From NCBI GenBank assembly GCA_004552615.1, contig SFNZ01000001.1, positions 1-64,000 on the forward strand: 64,000 nt of DNA, written 5' to 3'. The stretch is from Bacteroidales bacterium (GTDB lineage: Bacteria; Bacteroidota; Bacteroidia; Bacteroidales; UBA932). A program made the position numbers and the translations under genes. Of this stretch, positions 16,358-26,248 are shown piece by piece (positions within the stretch are counted from its first letter, which is position 1; every line of letters starts with the position of its first letter). Under the pieces are notes generated by a model, which worked only from the letters and a program-made list of their open reading frames with translations, did no database searches and was not told where the DNA came from.

Positions 16358-18403
16358 ATGATTCCTCAGGATACCGTTGACAGGATACTTGACTCCTCAC
16401 AGATAGTGGATGTCATCAGCGATTTCGTCTCCCTGAAGCGCAGGGGGGCGAATTACGTCGCATGCTGTCCGTTCCACAACGAGAAGACCCCTTCATTCTA
16501 TGTCTCTCCTGCCAAGGGCATATACAAATGCTTCGGATGCGGGAAGACCGGGACTGCGGTGGGATTCGTGATGGAGCACGAGTCGATGACATATGTCGAG
16601 GCGTTGAAATACCTTGCGAGGAAATACGGTATCGAGGTGGTTGAGAAGGAGGAGAGCGCCGAGGAGATAGCTGCCCGGCAACGCAGCGAGAGCCTCATGC
16701 TCGTGATGGACTATACGGAGAAATTTTTCCAGGAAAGCCTGAAGTCGCCGGAAGGACGCTCCGTGGGCTATGCCTATTTCAAGTCCCGTGGGCTCGAGGA
16801 CTCCACCATAGAGAAATACGGCCTGGGATGGTCTCCCAAGAAGGGTAATGCATTATCCCTCAAGGCATTGTCAGATGGATACAAGGAGGAATACCTGACG
16901 GCCACGGGAGTCAGCATCAAGCGCAATGACGGCTCTCTCGTGGACAAGTTCTACGACAGGGTGATGTTCCCGATTCATTCGGTGAGCGGAAGGGTCATTG
17001 CTTTCGGCGGAAGGACTTTATATAGTGACTACAAGTCGATGAACATCGGCAAGTATGTCAATTCCCCTGAGACGGAAATATACAACAAGAGCCGTTCCCT
17101 GTACGGGATTTATTTCGCCAAGAACGAGATTGCCCGGCAGGACAAGTGCTATCTCGTGGAGGGATACCTCGATGTGCTGTCCATGCATCAGCTCGGCATC
17201 ACCAATACGGTGGCTTCCAGCGGAACGTCCCTGACAGTGGAGCAGGTACGCCTGATCAAGAAGTTCACGGACAACGTGACCATCATGTATGACGGGGATG
17301 CAGCAGGAATCCACGCGGCCCTGAGGGGTATCGGGCTCATCCTGAAGGAAGGTATGAACGTGAAGGTGGTGTTGATCCCGGACGGGGACGACCCGGACTC
17401 TTTCGCCAGGAAGCATACTCTCGAGGAGGTCAGGGATTTCATTGCTGCCAATGAGCAGGACTTCATTGACTACAGGAGCGACCAGGTCCTCGGGGAGGCG
17501 GGTAACGACCCTTTGAAAAAGGCCGAACTTATAAACGGAATAGCTGACACTGTGGCCCTGATGCCTGACCAGGTGAAGAGGGCGGTCTATGCCCAGAGCG
17601 TCAGCGCCAGGTTCAACATTGACGAGAAAATCATTTTCGCAAGAATCACTTCCACTCGTGAGAAAATGATTGAGGATGCCCTCAAGGAGGAACAGAGGCG
17701 CAGGATGAGGGAGAAGGCAGAAGGGGAGTCTGCTGGCATTCAGGGCGGTGAAATGCCTCATGAAGAGCCTGCGGAAGGTCCTGTTCAGGACAATGGCGGC
17801 ATTGCAGTTTCCCGGAAGGCGAAATATGAGAATCCGCTTCTGGCTCCGTCCGAGGAGGAACTGGTCGGGCTTATCCTGAATCACGGGACATCGCCCCTGG
17901 AGTTCGAGACGGATTCGGAGTATTACAACGAAGCGGGGACAGTGACAGTGGCGGATTTCATAAGGGATGCCCTTGAGGTGGATTCCCACCGTCTGCAGAA
18001 CAGCCTGCTGTGCAGGATATACGATGAGTATTTCCGCCTGTATGACAGTGATCCCGAACTCGGCCAGCAGGATATAGTATTGTCGTTCATGAACGGGCAG
18101 GACAGGGAGATGGCCGAGGAGGTGGGACAGCTGACGGAACGGAAATATCCTCTGACAGTGAAGAATTTCGCGGACTCGATGACATCAGTTCCGTCTTTCC
18201 TCGTGAGGACGGTCCCGCGTGCTATCATGGTCTATAAATCGTTGAGGGTCAGATGGCAGGAGATAATCCTGACTGAGAATCTGCAGGCCTTGAGGAAGGA
18301 CGGTGAAGGCGGGATAGAGGAGCAGTTCAAGCTTCTCAGGCAGATTCAGGAAACGGCCGAACTCAGGAAGAAGATAACGGAACGCCTTGGAAGGGTACAG
18401 TGA
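16358..18403 (+). CDS. dnaG: DNA primase
   Basis: The 681-residue primase has the N-terminal CHC2 zinc finger ([12 protein letters not shown], then YKCFGCG, about residues 36-62). It also has a TOPRIM core with [11 protein letters not shown] near 264 and MYDGDAAG near 310, followed by a C-terminal helicase-interaction domain. It makes the RNA primers for replication and works with the DnaB encoded at 39428. A charged, low-complexity linker around 440-500 separates core and C-terminal domain. It starts at ATG 16358; metG follows. Confidence 0.97.
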   Translation: MIPQDTVDRILDSSQIVDVISDFVSLKRRGANYVACCPFHNEKTPSFYVSPAKGIYKCFGCGKTGTAVGFVMEHESMTYVEALKYLARKYGIEVVEKEESAEEIAARQRSESLMLVMDYTEKFFQESLKSPEGRSVGYAYFKSRGLEDSTIEKYGLGWSPKKGNALSLKALSDGYKEEYLTATGVSIKRNDGSLVDKFYDRVMFPIHSVSGRVIAFGGRTLYSDYKSMNIGKYVNSPETEIYNKSRSLYGIYFAKNEIARQDKCYLVEGYLDVLSMHQLGITNTVASSGTSLTVEQVRLIKKFTDNVTIMYDGDAAGIHAALRGIGLILKEGMNVKVVLIPDGDDPDSFARKHTLEEVRDFIAANEQDFIDYRSDQVLGEAGNDPLKKAELINGIADTVALMPDQVKRAVYAQSVSARFNIDEKIIFARITSTREKMIEDALKEEQRRRMREKAEGESAGIQGGEMPHEEPAEGPVQDNGGIAVSRKAKYENPLLAPSEEELVGLILNHGTSPLEFETDSEYYNEAGTVTVADFIRDALEVDSHRLQNSLLCRIYDEYFRLYDSDPELGQQDIVLSFMNGQDREMAEEVGQLTERKYPLTVKNFADSMTSVPSFLVRTVPRAIMVYKSLRVRWQEIILTENLQALRKDGEGGIEEQFKLLRQIQETAELRKKITERLGRVQ

Positions 18404-18450
18404 CAGAACCCGGAAGAGCGCATTGCAAGGAAATAAAAATATTCAGGAAT

Positions 18451-20643
18451 ATGGACAGAAAATTCAAAAGAACTCTTGTCACCTGTGCGTTGCCTTATGC
18501 CAACGGACCGGTGCATATCGGACATCTCGCGGGAGTGTATGTGCCTGCGGACATCTATGTCAGGTATCTGAGAATGAGGGGAGAGGACGTCCTCTATGTT
18601 TGCGGCAGCGATGAGCACGGCGTGCCAATCACCATCAAGGCCCGCCAGCAGGGCTGTACTCCGCAGGACATCGTGGACCAGTATCACAGGATTATCAAGG
18701 ATTCCTTCTCGGGACTCGGGATCAATTTCGATATCTACGGGCGCACGAGTTCGGATGTGCATGACAGGAATGCCTCCGGCTTCTTCAGGAAACTTTACGA
18801 CGAAGGCAAGTTCGTGACCAGGGAATCCGAGCAGTATTACGACCCTGAGGCGAAGACTTTCCTTGCCGACAGGTACATTGTCGGCACATGCCCTAAATGC
18901 GGGGCAGAGGGAGCCTACGGTGACCAGTGCGAGAAATGCGGCAGCACTCTCAGCCCTGAGGAACTCATCAATCCTAAATCCAAACTCAGCGGCGCGGAGC
19001 CGGTGAAGAAAAAGACCACGCATTGGTATCTTCCTTTGGACCAGTATGAGAAATGGCTGAGCGAATGGATTCTCGACGGACACAAGGAATGGAGGAGCAA
19101 TGTCTATGGACAGTGCAAGAGCTGGATCGACGGCGGTCTCCAGCCGCGTGCAGTTTCCCGTGACCTCGACTGGGGCGTGCCTGTGCCGGTCGAAGGAGCT
19201 GAGGGCAAGGTACTCTACGTATGGTTCGACGCCCCGATAGGCTATATTTCCAATACGCAGGAACTTCTCCCTCAGAGCTGGGAAAAATGGTGGAAGAGCG
19301 AGGATACGAAACTTGTGCATTTCATCGGGAAGGACAATATCGTATTCCATTGCATCGTGTTCCCGTCAATGCTGAAGGCCTACGGGGACGGCTATATCCT
19401 GCCGGACAATGTGCCTGCCAACGAGTTCCTGAACCTCGAGGGGGACAAGATTTCCACTTCGAAGAACTGGGCGGTATGGGCTCACGAATATATCAAGGAT
19501 TTCCCGGGCAAGGAGGATGTTATCAGATACGTCCTTACGGCCAATGCTCCTGAGACCAAGGACAATGACTTCAGCTGGAAGGATTTCCAGGCCCGCAACA
19601 ACAGTGAGCTCGTGGCCATCTTCGGTAATTTCGTGAACCGTGCCGTGGTCCTGACGCACAAGTATTTCGACGGGAAGGTTCCTGCCTGCGGAGAACTTCA
19701 GGACATTGACAGGGAGGCACTCGGAGAGATTCCTGCTTTGAGGGAATCGCTCGAAAAGAACATCGAGGGATATCATTTCCGCGAGGCATTGAAGGACGCA
19801 ATGTCCATTGCCCGTGTCGGCAACAAATACATTTCCGACACCGAGCCGTGGAAGGTGGCCAAGACCGATATGGAGCGTACAGGTACCATCCTCAATGTCT
19901 GCCTCCAGATCTGTGCCGATCTCGCCATAGCATTCGAGCCGTTCACCCCGTTCGCTGCGGAGAGGTTGCGCAATATGCTCGGCGTATCGATATTTGCCGG
20001 TTATGACCATCGTGCCGGAGAACAGGAGACTGTCAATACGTACAAGGCTGGCGAAGGTATGGCAATTCACACTGTGTCAGCTTCTTGTGAAGACGCTCAG
20101 TGCGGAGTCGGAACGGATGAATCCATCCTCACCTGGTCCCGCCTCGGTGACTCCGACCTCCTCCCGGCCGGCCATCAGCTGAACCAGGCCGAACTTCTCT
20201 TCGCCAAGATAGAGGATGAGGCCATCAATGCCCAGCTTTCCCGTCTCGATGCCATCAGGGCCGAGAGGGAGGCTGCAGCGAAGGCCGAGGCAGCGAAGAC
20301 AGTAACCCCGCAGAAAGAGGAATGCACCTTCGAGGATTTCCAGAAAATGGACATCCGTACCGCTACCGTACTTGAGGCTGAGCGTGTTCCGAAGACCGAC
20401 AAGCTGCTGAAGCTCAGTATCGACACCGGCATTGACAAACGCACCATCGTCTCCGGCATCGCCGAGTTCTATTCTCCAGAGGACATGGTCGGCAAGCAGA
20501 TCTGCATTCTTGCCAATCTCGCTCCGAGGAAGATTCGCGGAATCGAGTCCAGGGGAATGATCCTGATGGCCCGCCAGAATGACGGCAAGATGCGTTTCAT
20601 CACTCCTGCAGAAGTGCTCAGCAACGGCGCGGAGATAGGATAA
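18451..20643 (+). CDS. metG: Methionyl-tRNA synthetase
   Basis: The 730-residue class I synthetase starts at [19 protein letters not shown] (ATG 18451). A longer frame from 18400 overlaps dnaG and adds no conserved residues. It shows the HIGH-type HIGHLAG, a zinc knuckle with two Cys pairs (CPKCGAEG and CEKCGST), the KMSKS-equivalent [12 protein letters not shown], and a C-terminal EMAP-II-like tRNA-binding domain (from about 625: [17 protein letters not shown] to the end). It charges initiator and elongator tRNA-Met. The KISTS form is one I have seen in other MetG proteins and should be functional. Confidence 0.97.
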   Translation: MDRKFKRTLVTCALPYANGPVHIGHLAGVYVPADIYVRYLRMRGEDVLYVCGSDEHGVPITIKARQQGCTPQDIVDQYHRIIKDSFSGLGINFDIYGRTSSDVHDRNASGFFRKLYDEGKFVTRESEQYYDPEAKTFLADRYIVGTCPKCGAEGAYGDQCEKCGSTLSPEELINPKSKLSGAEPVKKKTTHWYLPLDQYEKWLSEWILDGHKEWRSNVYGQCKSWIDGGLQPRAVSRDLDWGVPVPVEGAEGKVLYVWFDAPIGYISNTQELLPQSWEKWWKSEDTKLVHFIGKDNIVFHCIVFPSMLKAYGDGYILPDNVPANEFLNLEGDKISTSKNWAVWAHEYIKDFPGKEDVIRYVLTANAPETKDNDFSWKDFQARNNSELVAIFGNFVNRAVVLTHKYFDGKVPACGELQDIDREALGEIPALRESLEKNIEGYHFREALKDAMSIARVGNKYISDTEPWKVAKTDMERTGTILNVCLQICADLAIAFEPFTPFAAERLRNMLGVSIFAGYDHRAGEQETVNTYKAGEGMAIHTVSASCEDAQCGVGTDESILTWSRLGDSDLLPAGHQLNQAELLFAKIEDEAINAQLSRLDAIRAEREAAAKAEAAKTVTPQKEECTFEDFQKMDIRTATVLEAERVPKTDKLLKLSIDTGIDKRTIVSGIAEFYSPEDMVGKQICILANLAPRKIRGIESRGMILMARQNDGKMRFITPAEVLSNGAEIG

Positions 20644-20654
20644 CAGGTAATTTC

Positions 20655-21134
20655 ATGAATAAAATTAAGAATCCATACATTGGTCTTGAGCAGCAGGGTT
20701 ACAATTGTTTCGCCTGCTGCCCGACCAATCCTTACGGGCTCAAGATGGAGTTCTATGAGGACGGGGATGACATCGTGTCGATATGGAATCCGGGTGACAA
20801 TTATCAGGGCTGGCTCAAGACTCTCCACGGAGGCATCCAGGCCACACTGATCGATGAACTCGGAGCATGGGTGATATCCCGCAAACTCCAGACTTCAGGC
20901 GTCACCACCAATCTCCAGGTCAAATACCGCAACCCTATTCCTACAGGGGATGGCGTCCAGATTGAAATCCGCGGCCACATCAAGGAAATGAAGCGCAATT
21001 TCGCTTTCATCGACGTGACCATCAGCCATGACGGCAAGGTCTGCACCATGGCCGGGCTCACCTATTTCTGCTTCACGAAAGAAAAAGCAGCCAGCGACTA
21101 TTATTTCACCGGCTGCGAACTGGAAGAAGAGTGA
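20655..21134 (+). CDS. PaaI-like hotdog-fold thioesterase
   Basis: The 159-residue protein contains the hotdog signature LHGGIQATLIDELGAW (about 55-70) followed by NLQVKYRNPIPTGDGV, typical of the PaaI/acyl-CoA thioesterase group. An N-terminal CFACCPTNPYGLKMEF segment matches Bacteroidota members. It probably hydrolyses an acyl- or aryl-CoA; the substrate is unknown. It lies 11 bp after metG and is followed by a long hairpin. Confidence 0.85.
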   Translation: MNKIKNPYIGLEQQGYNCFACCPTNPYGLKMEFYEDGDDIVSIWNPGDNYQGWLKTLHGGIQATLIDELGAWVISRKLQTSGVTTNLQVKYRNPIPTGDGVQIEIRGHIKEMKRNFAFIDVTISHDGKVCTMAGLTYFCFTKEKAASDYYFTGCELEEE

Positions 21135-21140
21135 ATATAC

Positions 21141-21245
21141 AGTAGTCGGAAGGCTCTGCAAGACTGTGGCCGGCCGCGGCCTCATGAGCGGCTCCCGAAG
21201 GGTGGATGGAGCGAAGCGCAACTCTTGCAGAGCCTTCCGGCTACT
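21141..21245. repeat. Long inverted repeat with 23-bp arms between convergent genes
   Basis: The arms 21141-21163 and 21223-21245 pair over 23 bases with a single G-T mismatch. Both contain GGAAGGCTCTGCAAGA (or its complement). The 59-nt loop is GC-rich, with its own smaller stems (GGCCGGCCGCGGCC). The element fills almost the whole gap between the thioesterase and the PCMD gene. It is much longer than an ordinary terminator and has no T-run right after the stem, so it may be a REP/MITE-type repeat serving as a bidirectional terminator. Confidence 0.7.
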
Positions 21246-21257
21246 ATATGCCTCTTG

Positions 21258-22859
21258 TCAATACTCAAGCCTCATGTCATCCAGCCACATCCTGGAGTCC
21301 TCGCTGCCCGTGAAATAATCTCCGAGCTTGCTTGACGCGCAGGACACGATGATGTGGGTAGGACGCTTGGATGTCGTCACATATTCGAGAGGAATCTCGA
21401 TTTTCGTCCACTGGTCATAATCCCTGTCGGTAACGAACGTGCCGTATGCAATGACATTCTCTCCCTTAGGGTCGAAGAATGTGCTCTTGTCAGTGGTATT
21501 CACCTCTACAGGCGACTCTTCCGAACCTCCGTACCTGTGATAGTCCCAGTCTCCGAGGGCTACCCAGATACAGCCTCTGTCGCGGTCTCCAACCTTCACG
21601 GGATCATTGTCCGGAGCGCCTCCGAACGTCTTGTCGGTGATGATTCCGGCCCTGAACTTCATCCAGACGGTAAGTTTCTGCGGCCTGTTCGTGAACGGCC
21701 TGCCGAAGCGGATCACTCCTCCGCTCGTGCCGATTGTCCTGTAATACTCGCCCGAGAATATGTTTCCTGCAGCGAACTTGATGATGACATAGTCGGATTC
21801 CAGAAGTACCGAACTCTTGCCCTCCACGAAATCATCCGTGCAAGGCTTCGTGATGGTGTGGCTCGCTCCGACAGTGGTCGAACCCTTGTTTCCGCTGCCC
21901 CACCATTTGGTCTGGAGTTCAGTCAATAAGGATTCCGGATCATAGAATGAATAATACTTGTCCGATTCTGCATTGGACCAGGTCTCGAATCCCGAGTTCG
22001 GCAGCTGGATTTCGCCTTCCGTGGTGAATGACTCAATCCCGGTCTCGTCGCTGCCGCTGAATGCCATGCATTCGTATTCGGTTTCCGCTTCGAGCCCGTC
22101 CACGCTTGCGCTGAACCATCCTCCGTTCTCCGACGCAGGCCTTACAGTCTGCCATTCATCGGTTCCGGCCTTCCTTATCCTGAATCCGTTCTCATTGCCA
22201 GCGATTCCTTCCGCAGTCATCCAGACGATTTTCGTCCAAGGGTCAATCTTGAGGAATCTCACGGTCGAGGTGCTCTGTTCCACGTAGATTTTCCATTGTT
22301 CCCTGACATTGTGATATGCCACCTGGATAGTCTGCTCCTCGCTGAAATCCCTGATGCTATCCGGATCCGGCGTATAGGTACAGATATCCTTCGGGCCGAG
22401 CTTGATGGAGGTTATCGACAAGTTCCGGATGTTGGCAGATGCCGCCACCCTGACCACGACTCTCTTGTTCTCCACGTCTATAGTGCTTTCTCCCACCTGA
22501 AGGCCCATGGTGAAATGTCTCTCTATCGGCCGGGTGGCCTCAATCCGCCACTCGTAGTCGTCAAATGTAGTGAGAGTCAGCTTGATGGGATTCGTCAGGT
22601 CACGGAGTCCGCAGACGTTCCAGGAAGGCTTGACTGACGGGTCGTTGAAACTGATGTTCCTGATATTGACATTCTTGATGTCGGTCGTCTCCTCCAGGAC
22701 AATGCTGATGGTCTGTTTCGTACTGTTGATTTCCACGGAAACGGCCCCGTCCACCTCGATGGACGATACTGCCGCCACGATTACCGGATTAGGGATGTCA
22801 TTCTCGATGCAGGAAACCGCAATGGCCAGGACTGACAATATGGATAATATTCTTTTCAT
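21258..22859 (-). CDS. PCMD-domain surface lipoprotein
   Basis: The 533-residue protein has a signal peptide with a lipobox ending LAIAVSC. Residues about 20-280 form several Ig/fn3-like beta domains, and residues about 290-533 form a PCMD (putative carbohydrate metabolism) jelly-roll domain. The PCMD part includes GFETWS, YYSFYDPESL, TKWWGSGNKGSTTVG, FAAGNIFSGEYYRTIGTSGG and the end MWLDDMRLEY. It shares this domain closely with the protein at 24417-26231, so the two are paralogs. PCMD is thought to bind glycan; I infer a lectin-like surface role. It is the last gene of the seven-gene operon. Confidence 0.8.
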   Translation of the reverse strand: MKRILSILSVLAIAVSCIENDIPNPVIVAAVSSIEVDGAVSVEINSTKQTISIVLEETTDIKNVNIRNISFNDPSVKPSWNVCGLRDLTNPIKLTLTTFDDYEWRIEATRPIERHFTMGLQVGESTIDVENKRVVVRVAASANIRNLSITSIKLGPKDICTYTPDPDSIRDFSEEQTIQVAYHNVREQWKIYVEQSTSTVRFLKIDPWTKIVWMTAEGIAGNENGFRIRKAGTDEWQTVRPASENGGWFSASVDGLEAETEYECMAFSGSDETGIESFTTEGEIQLPNSGFETWSNAESDKYYSFYDPESLLTELQTKWWGSGNKGSTTVGASHTITKPCTDDFVEGKSSVLLESDYVIIKFAAGNIFSGEYYRTIGTSGGVIRFGRPFTNRPQKLTVWMKFRAGIITDKTFGGAPDNDPVKVGDRDRGCIWVALGDWDYHRYGGSEESPVEVNTTDKSTFFDPKGENVIAYGTFVTDRDYDQWTKIEIPLEYVTTSKRPTHIIVSCASSKLGDYFTGSEDSRMWLDDMRLEY

Positions 22860-22872
22860 GCCGCCTCCTTTT

Positions 22873-23658
22873 CTATATATGAATTGTGACGCCTATGAGA
22901 ATGTCCGTGACATCCAGGTAGAAACGTGCATTGGCAGCAGTCCTGCGACCGGTGATGTGCCCGTCCTCCATGCATCTGGCATTGGTATATCTCGCTCCTC
23001 CGATTCCGATGCTCACGTTCATGCTGATATTGTTCATGACGAAGACTTCGAGTCCCGGATGCACGCTGAGCTTGAGCTTGTCCGTGAGAGTATAGGCATC
23101 CAGCCCCACGTCCCCGTATGAGAATGTCGTGCGTCCGTGCGTGTAGGCGAGCTGCACATCCGTGAACAGTCCGAACCGCCCCTTGTCGTCGAGGCCGATG
23201 CATGAGCGGTAGAACACTGCTGTCTGATAGGTGTCCCCGCTCGCACGAATGTTCTCCACATTCCATGTGAGATCTTCGCTCAGCAGGCTCAGGTCCGTGT
23301 CGGATATATTGCCGGACGATGTCGTGTATTTGAACCTGACACCGATAGCCTTGTTGTCCCGGATGGCGTAGGAAATCATCGGTGCCGCGCTGAATGACTT
23401 CGCGTATGCGTTGCAGTTCTGGAGAATCATCAGGAACTCGCTGTCGTTGCTGTCAATGTCAAAGTAAGAGAATGAGACACCGAGTCCGACCTCCCCCTTG
23501 CTTATGAACAGGCGCTGGGCAAGTCGCCTTCCGTTCGAACTCGTATCGCGCGGGCTCATGGGAACTCCCATTATCCTGGTCTCCCTTTCCCGGTCTTTCG
23601 CCGACAAGTCGGAAATGAACGGGATGAGAGCAATGAATATGGCAATGATTTTCTTCAT
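22873..23658 (-). CDS. Small outer-membrane beta-barrel protein, paralog 1
   Basis: The 261-residue protein has a cleavable signal (MKKIIAIFIALIPFISDLSA) and then alternating polar/apolar strands typical of a barrel: VGLGVSFSYFDI, AAPMISYAIRDNKAIGVRFKY, GRFGLFTDVQLAYTHG, ISMNVSIGIGG. It ends with strand-like LIGVTIHI. It resembles the product of the adjacent 23662-24411 gene (YxIRDNxxxGxRxxY is shared), so the pair arose by duplication. The barrel call is by pattern. It lies between the two PCMD lipoprotein genes, 3 bp after its paralog. Confidence 0.65.
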   Translation of the reverse strand: MKKIIAIFIALIPFISDLSAKDRERETRIMGVPMSPRDTSSNGRRLAQRLFISKGEVGLGVSFSYFDIDSNDSEFLMILQNCNAYAKSFSAAPMISYAIRDNKAIGVRFKYTTSSGNISDTDLSLLSEDLTWNVENIRASGDTYQTAVFYRSCIGLDDKGRFGLFTDVQLAYTHGRTTFSYGDVGLDAYTLTDKLKLSVHPGLEVFVMNNISMNVSIGIGGARYTNARCMEDGHITGRRTAANARFYLDVTDILIGVTIHI

Positions 23659-23661
23659 GGA

Positions 23662-24411
23662 CTACAGATAATAATAAATACCAACACCTACGGAAAGCAC
23701 ATTTATCTTGAAATTGACCGAAGTCGAGTTCCGGCTGCCGTAATAAATCTGATTGTGAGTCTGGTCCACGTGGCTGATGTTCAGGCCGAGCATCTTCACG
23801 CTGAGTTCCACTGCAAAATGCTCGTCGGCGAAAGCCATCAGGCCAGGGCACAGGTTGATGCCGAGATTCGTGATGCTGTCGTACGAGCCCTTCGGGTATT
23901 CGAGATTGCCGTTGGCGACCTTTCCCTGTCCGTATCCGAATGACAGCTGGGACTCCGCGAACATGGCGAAACGCTTCGAATCACCGAAAGGAATGTAGTT
24001 CCTCATGATGATTTTGGTGTTTATCATCTGCTTGATCAGATGATAGTTGTGGAAGTCCACCGACACGTCCTCAATGTCGATGTGGGCGTCGTCAAGCTTG
24101 AGCATGTTGCGGCTGTACTCCACCCTCATTCCCAGTCCCATATTGTCCCGGATCATGTAGCAGAATGCCGGGCTAACATTCAGGCCGTAGCCAATGGAGT
24201 TGATATCCTCTATGACGAGGAAATTGTAGTCATCATTGTCGTGGAATGAGTAGCTGAATGTTCCACCGGCCATCCAGGTCCCTTTCTTCAGGAATCCGCC
24301 TGAATTGGAAAAATCATAGCCCCTGTCATAACGCTGGGCCCCTGCCCCGGGGGCAAGGGTCGTCAGCGCAATGATGCTGAGCAATGCTTTGAGTAAAGTC
24401 GAACCGCGCAT
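23662..24411 (-). CDS. Small outer-membrane beta-barrel protein, paralog 2
   Basis: The 249-residue protein has a signal peptide ending in APGAGA and repeated amphipathic strands: GTWMAGGTFSYSFHDND, VSPAFCYMIRDNMGLGMRVEY, KRFAMFAESQLSFGYGQG, and the terminal VLSVGVGIYYYL. It is related to the downstream 22873-23658 product. Small barrels of this kind sit in the outer membrane; whether it anchors or exports the neighbouring lipoproteins is unknown. It starts 5 bp after the DUF4493-PCMD gene. Confidence 0.65.
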   Translation of the reverse strand: MRGSTLLKALLSIIALTTLAPGAGAQRYDRGYDFSNSGGFLKKGTWMAGGTFSYSFHDNDDYNFLVIEDINSIGYGLNVSPAFCYMIRDNMGLGMRVEYSRNMLKLDDAHIDIEDVSVDFHNYHLIKQMINTKIIMRNYIPFGDSKRFAMFAESQLSFGYGQGKVANGNLEYPKGSYDSITNLGINLCPGLMAFADEHFAVELSVKMLGLNISHVDQTHNQIYYGSRNSTSVNFKINVLSVGVGIYYYL

Positions 24412-24416
24412 AGTCG

Positions 24417-26231
24417 TTATTCGTAGATGAGTTCTACCTTGTCAATCCACAGCTTGCTGGAATCGCAGCCGGTGAAATAGTCACCGTACATACTTGCCGC
24501 GAAAGCTATCATGATATGAGTAGGATATGCTGTGGTGGTCTTGTAGTCAAGCGGGATGGTAATCTGCTGCCATACATTGGTGCTGTTGGCTGCATCGGAT
24601 ACAAATATCTTCTCGCCGAAGGCTATGGTGGATTCGTCCGTGGTGTAGTCAACGAATGTGCTCTCGTCCGTGGTGTTTACAAGGATAGGGCTGGTGGCGT
24701 CACCGCCGTAGGTCTTGTAGTTCCAGTTGCCGATGGCAATGCGGAGGGAGGCCTTGTCATAGTCACCTTTCTGGACTCCGGAAGGCCCGTTGCCGACGCG
24801 GTTTATAGTACCGCCGGAATACTTGGTCCAGAGACGCATTGCTGAAGGACGTGCCGTGAAAGGACGTCCGAAATATACGGTACCTCCGCTTGTTCCGATT
24901 GTCTCGCCGAAGCGCCCGCAGAACAGGTTTCCTGCAGCGAACTTGACAATGACGTATCTTGATTCCAGACATACCGACTGGGACCCGTCCATCTTGTCGG
25001 ATGCGTCAGGATATGTAATCTGGTAAGATGAACCTACTGTAGTCGAACCTTTGTTTCCGCTGCACCACCATTTGGTCTGCAGTTCAGGATCACTCGCTGC
25101 CGGATCATAGAACGAATAGTAATTGCCGCTCTCGTCGTGGCTGACGGTCTCGAAACTGTTGTTAGGGACTTGAGGTGTGGCCTCCGTCGTCACTGTCCTG
25201 GTTCCCTCCACGATTTCCTCGCTTCCGTCCGCAAGACTGGTCACCACGAGCCTGTATTCGTACTCGGTCTCTCCTGTAAGACCGCTTATGACTGACGAAT
25301 ATGAGCCTTCACTGTCTCTTGTGGCTGCACCGGTGCGGGTCCATTCCCCTGCGCCGGCAGGCCTGTATTCGAAATAAACCTTGCCCTGGTCATATTCGTT
25401 CTCGTCCACGTCGGCGTGCGCCGTAAATCTTGCTCCCCAGACCTCATATTTGTTCGTGGCTGCAAGGCCTGTGGAAACCGGCACGAATATGATGTCATCG
25501 TAAACCTCGTTGAGGGTGTCGTCCACGAGAATCACGACATCGAATCCACCGTCCTTCTCGACATACTTGAGTCCGAGCGAGTATCGCCTGCCTCCAGAGA
25601 CATTCTCGATTTTGCCGCTCTTTGTGAATGCCTCACCGCCTGCAAGCGTTCCGCTGAATGTCCAGTCGAGGGAAGGCTCGAAGCCGTACGGGATGAAATA
25701 TCCATCGTTTCCGCTCTGGGACTTGCCGTAGGAAAGACTTGCTCCTTCCACGGTTGAAAGGCTTACGGTGCAGGTATAGCCTGCCTGGAAATGGCTGTCC
25801 ACCGAGCTGTCGAACCTGACGTTGGAAATGATGCTGTTCATTGCTGCCACGATGGTGATGCTTTCAGAAGATCCGTCGGAGATGGTGACGTTCTTGCTTC
25901 CCTTGTAGCTCTTCTGCTCCCAGGATGCGTAAGCCGGGGTCTCCTTGGCTGCCTCGCCGGCGAGCACGTCCACCCTGTATCCTCCTGACGGAAGATATAT
26001 CTTTGCCGGCAGTTCGGAATATTTGTAATGGCGGACCATTCCGGAGAAATCATCCTTGTAAATCCTGATGTCGGCGTTTGCAAGGAGCTCGTCCGAAGTC
26101 ATTGCTGCCTTGGTCTCTCCTGTGCTTATGGAGAGCATGAGGGCACCTTCCCCTTCCGGGGTGATTTGCTGCTTCTGGCACGACATGATGGCTGCCGCAG
26201 CTAGGGTGATGATTGCAAATGTCTTTTTCAT
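24417..26231 (-). CDS. DUF4493-PCMD surface lipoprotein
   Basis: The 604-residue protein has a lipobox (AAAIMSC) and an N-terminal DUF4493-type domain (about 25-200: GALMLSISTGETKA, LPSGGYRVDVLAGE). An fn3-like domain follows (about 245-350, with SGLTGETEYEYRLVV). A C-terminal PCMD domain ends the protein (about 355-604: SFETVS, YYSFYDPAASDPELQTKWW, FAAGNLFCGRFGETIGTSGG, ending LWIDKVELIYE). DUF4493 and PCMD often occur together in Bacteroidota surface proteins. It is the fourth gene from the operon promoter. Confidence 0.82.
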   Translation of the reverse strand: MKKTFAIITLAAAAIMSCQKQQITPEGEGALMLSISTGETKAAMTSDELLANADIRIYKDDFSGMVRHYKYSELPAKIYLPSGGYRVDVLAGEAAKETPAYASWEQKSYKGSKNVTISDGSSESITIVAAMNSIISNVRFDSSVDSHFQAGYTCTVSLSTVEGASLSYGKSQSGNDGYFIPYGFEPSLDWTFSGTLAGGEAFTKSGKIENVSGGRRYSLGLKYVEKDGGFDVVILVDDTLNEVYDDIIFVPVSTGLAATNKYEVWGARFTAHADVDENEYDQGKVYFEYRPAGAGEWTRTGAATRDSEGSYSSVISGLTGETEYEYRLVVTSLADGSEEIVEGTRTVTTEATPQVPNNSFETVSHDESGNYYSFYDPAASDPELQTKWWCSGNKGSTTVGSSYQITYPDASDKMDGSQSVCLESRYVIVKFAAGNLFCGRFGETIGTSGGTVYFGRPFTARPSAMRLWTKYSGGTINRVGNGPSGVQKGDYDKASLRIAIGNWNYKTYGGDATSPILVNTTDESTFVDYTTDESTIAFGEKIFVSDAANSTNVWQQITIPLDYKTTTAYPTHIMIAFAASMYGDYFTGCDSSKLWIDKVELIYE

Positions 26232-26248
26232 GTTCTTCCCTCCTGCTC

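Noticed and set aside
18400..18450. Upstream start for MetG at 18400
   Set aside because: It overlaps the end of dnaG and adds 17 unconserved residues; ATG 18451 begins the conserved MetG N-terminus.
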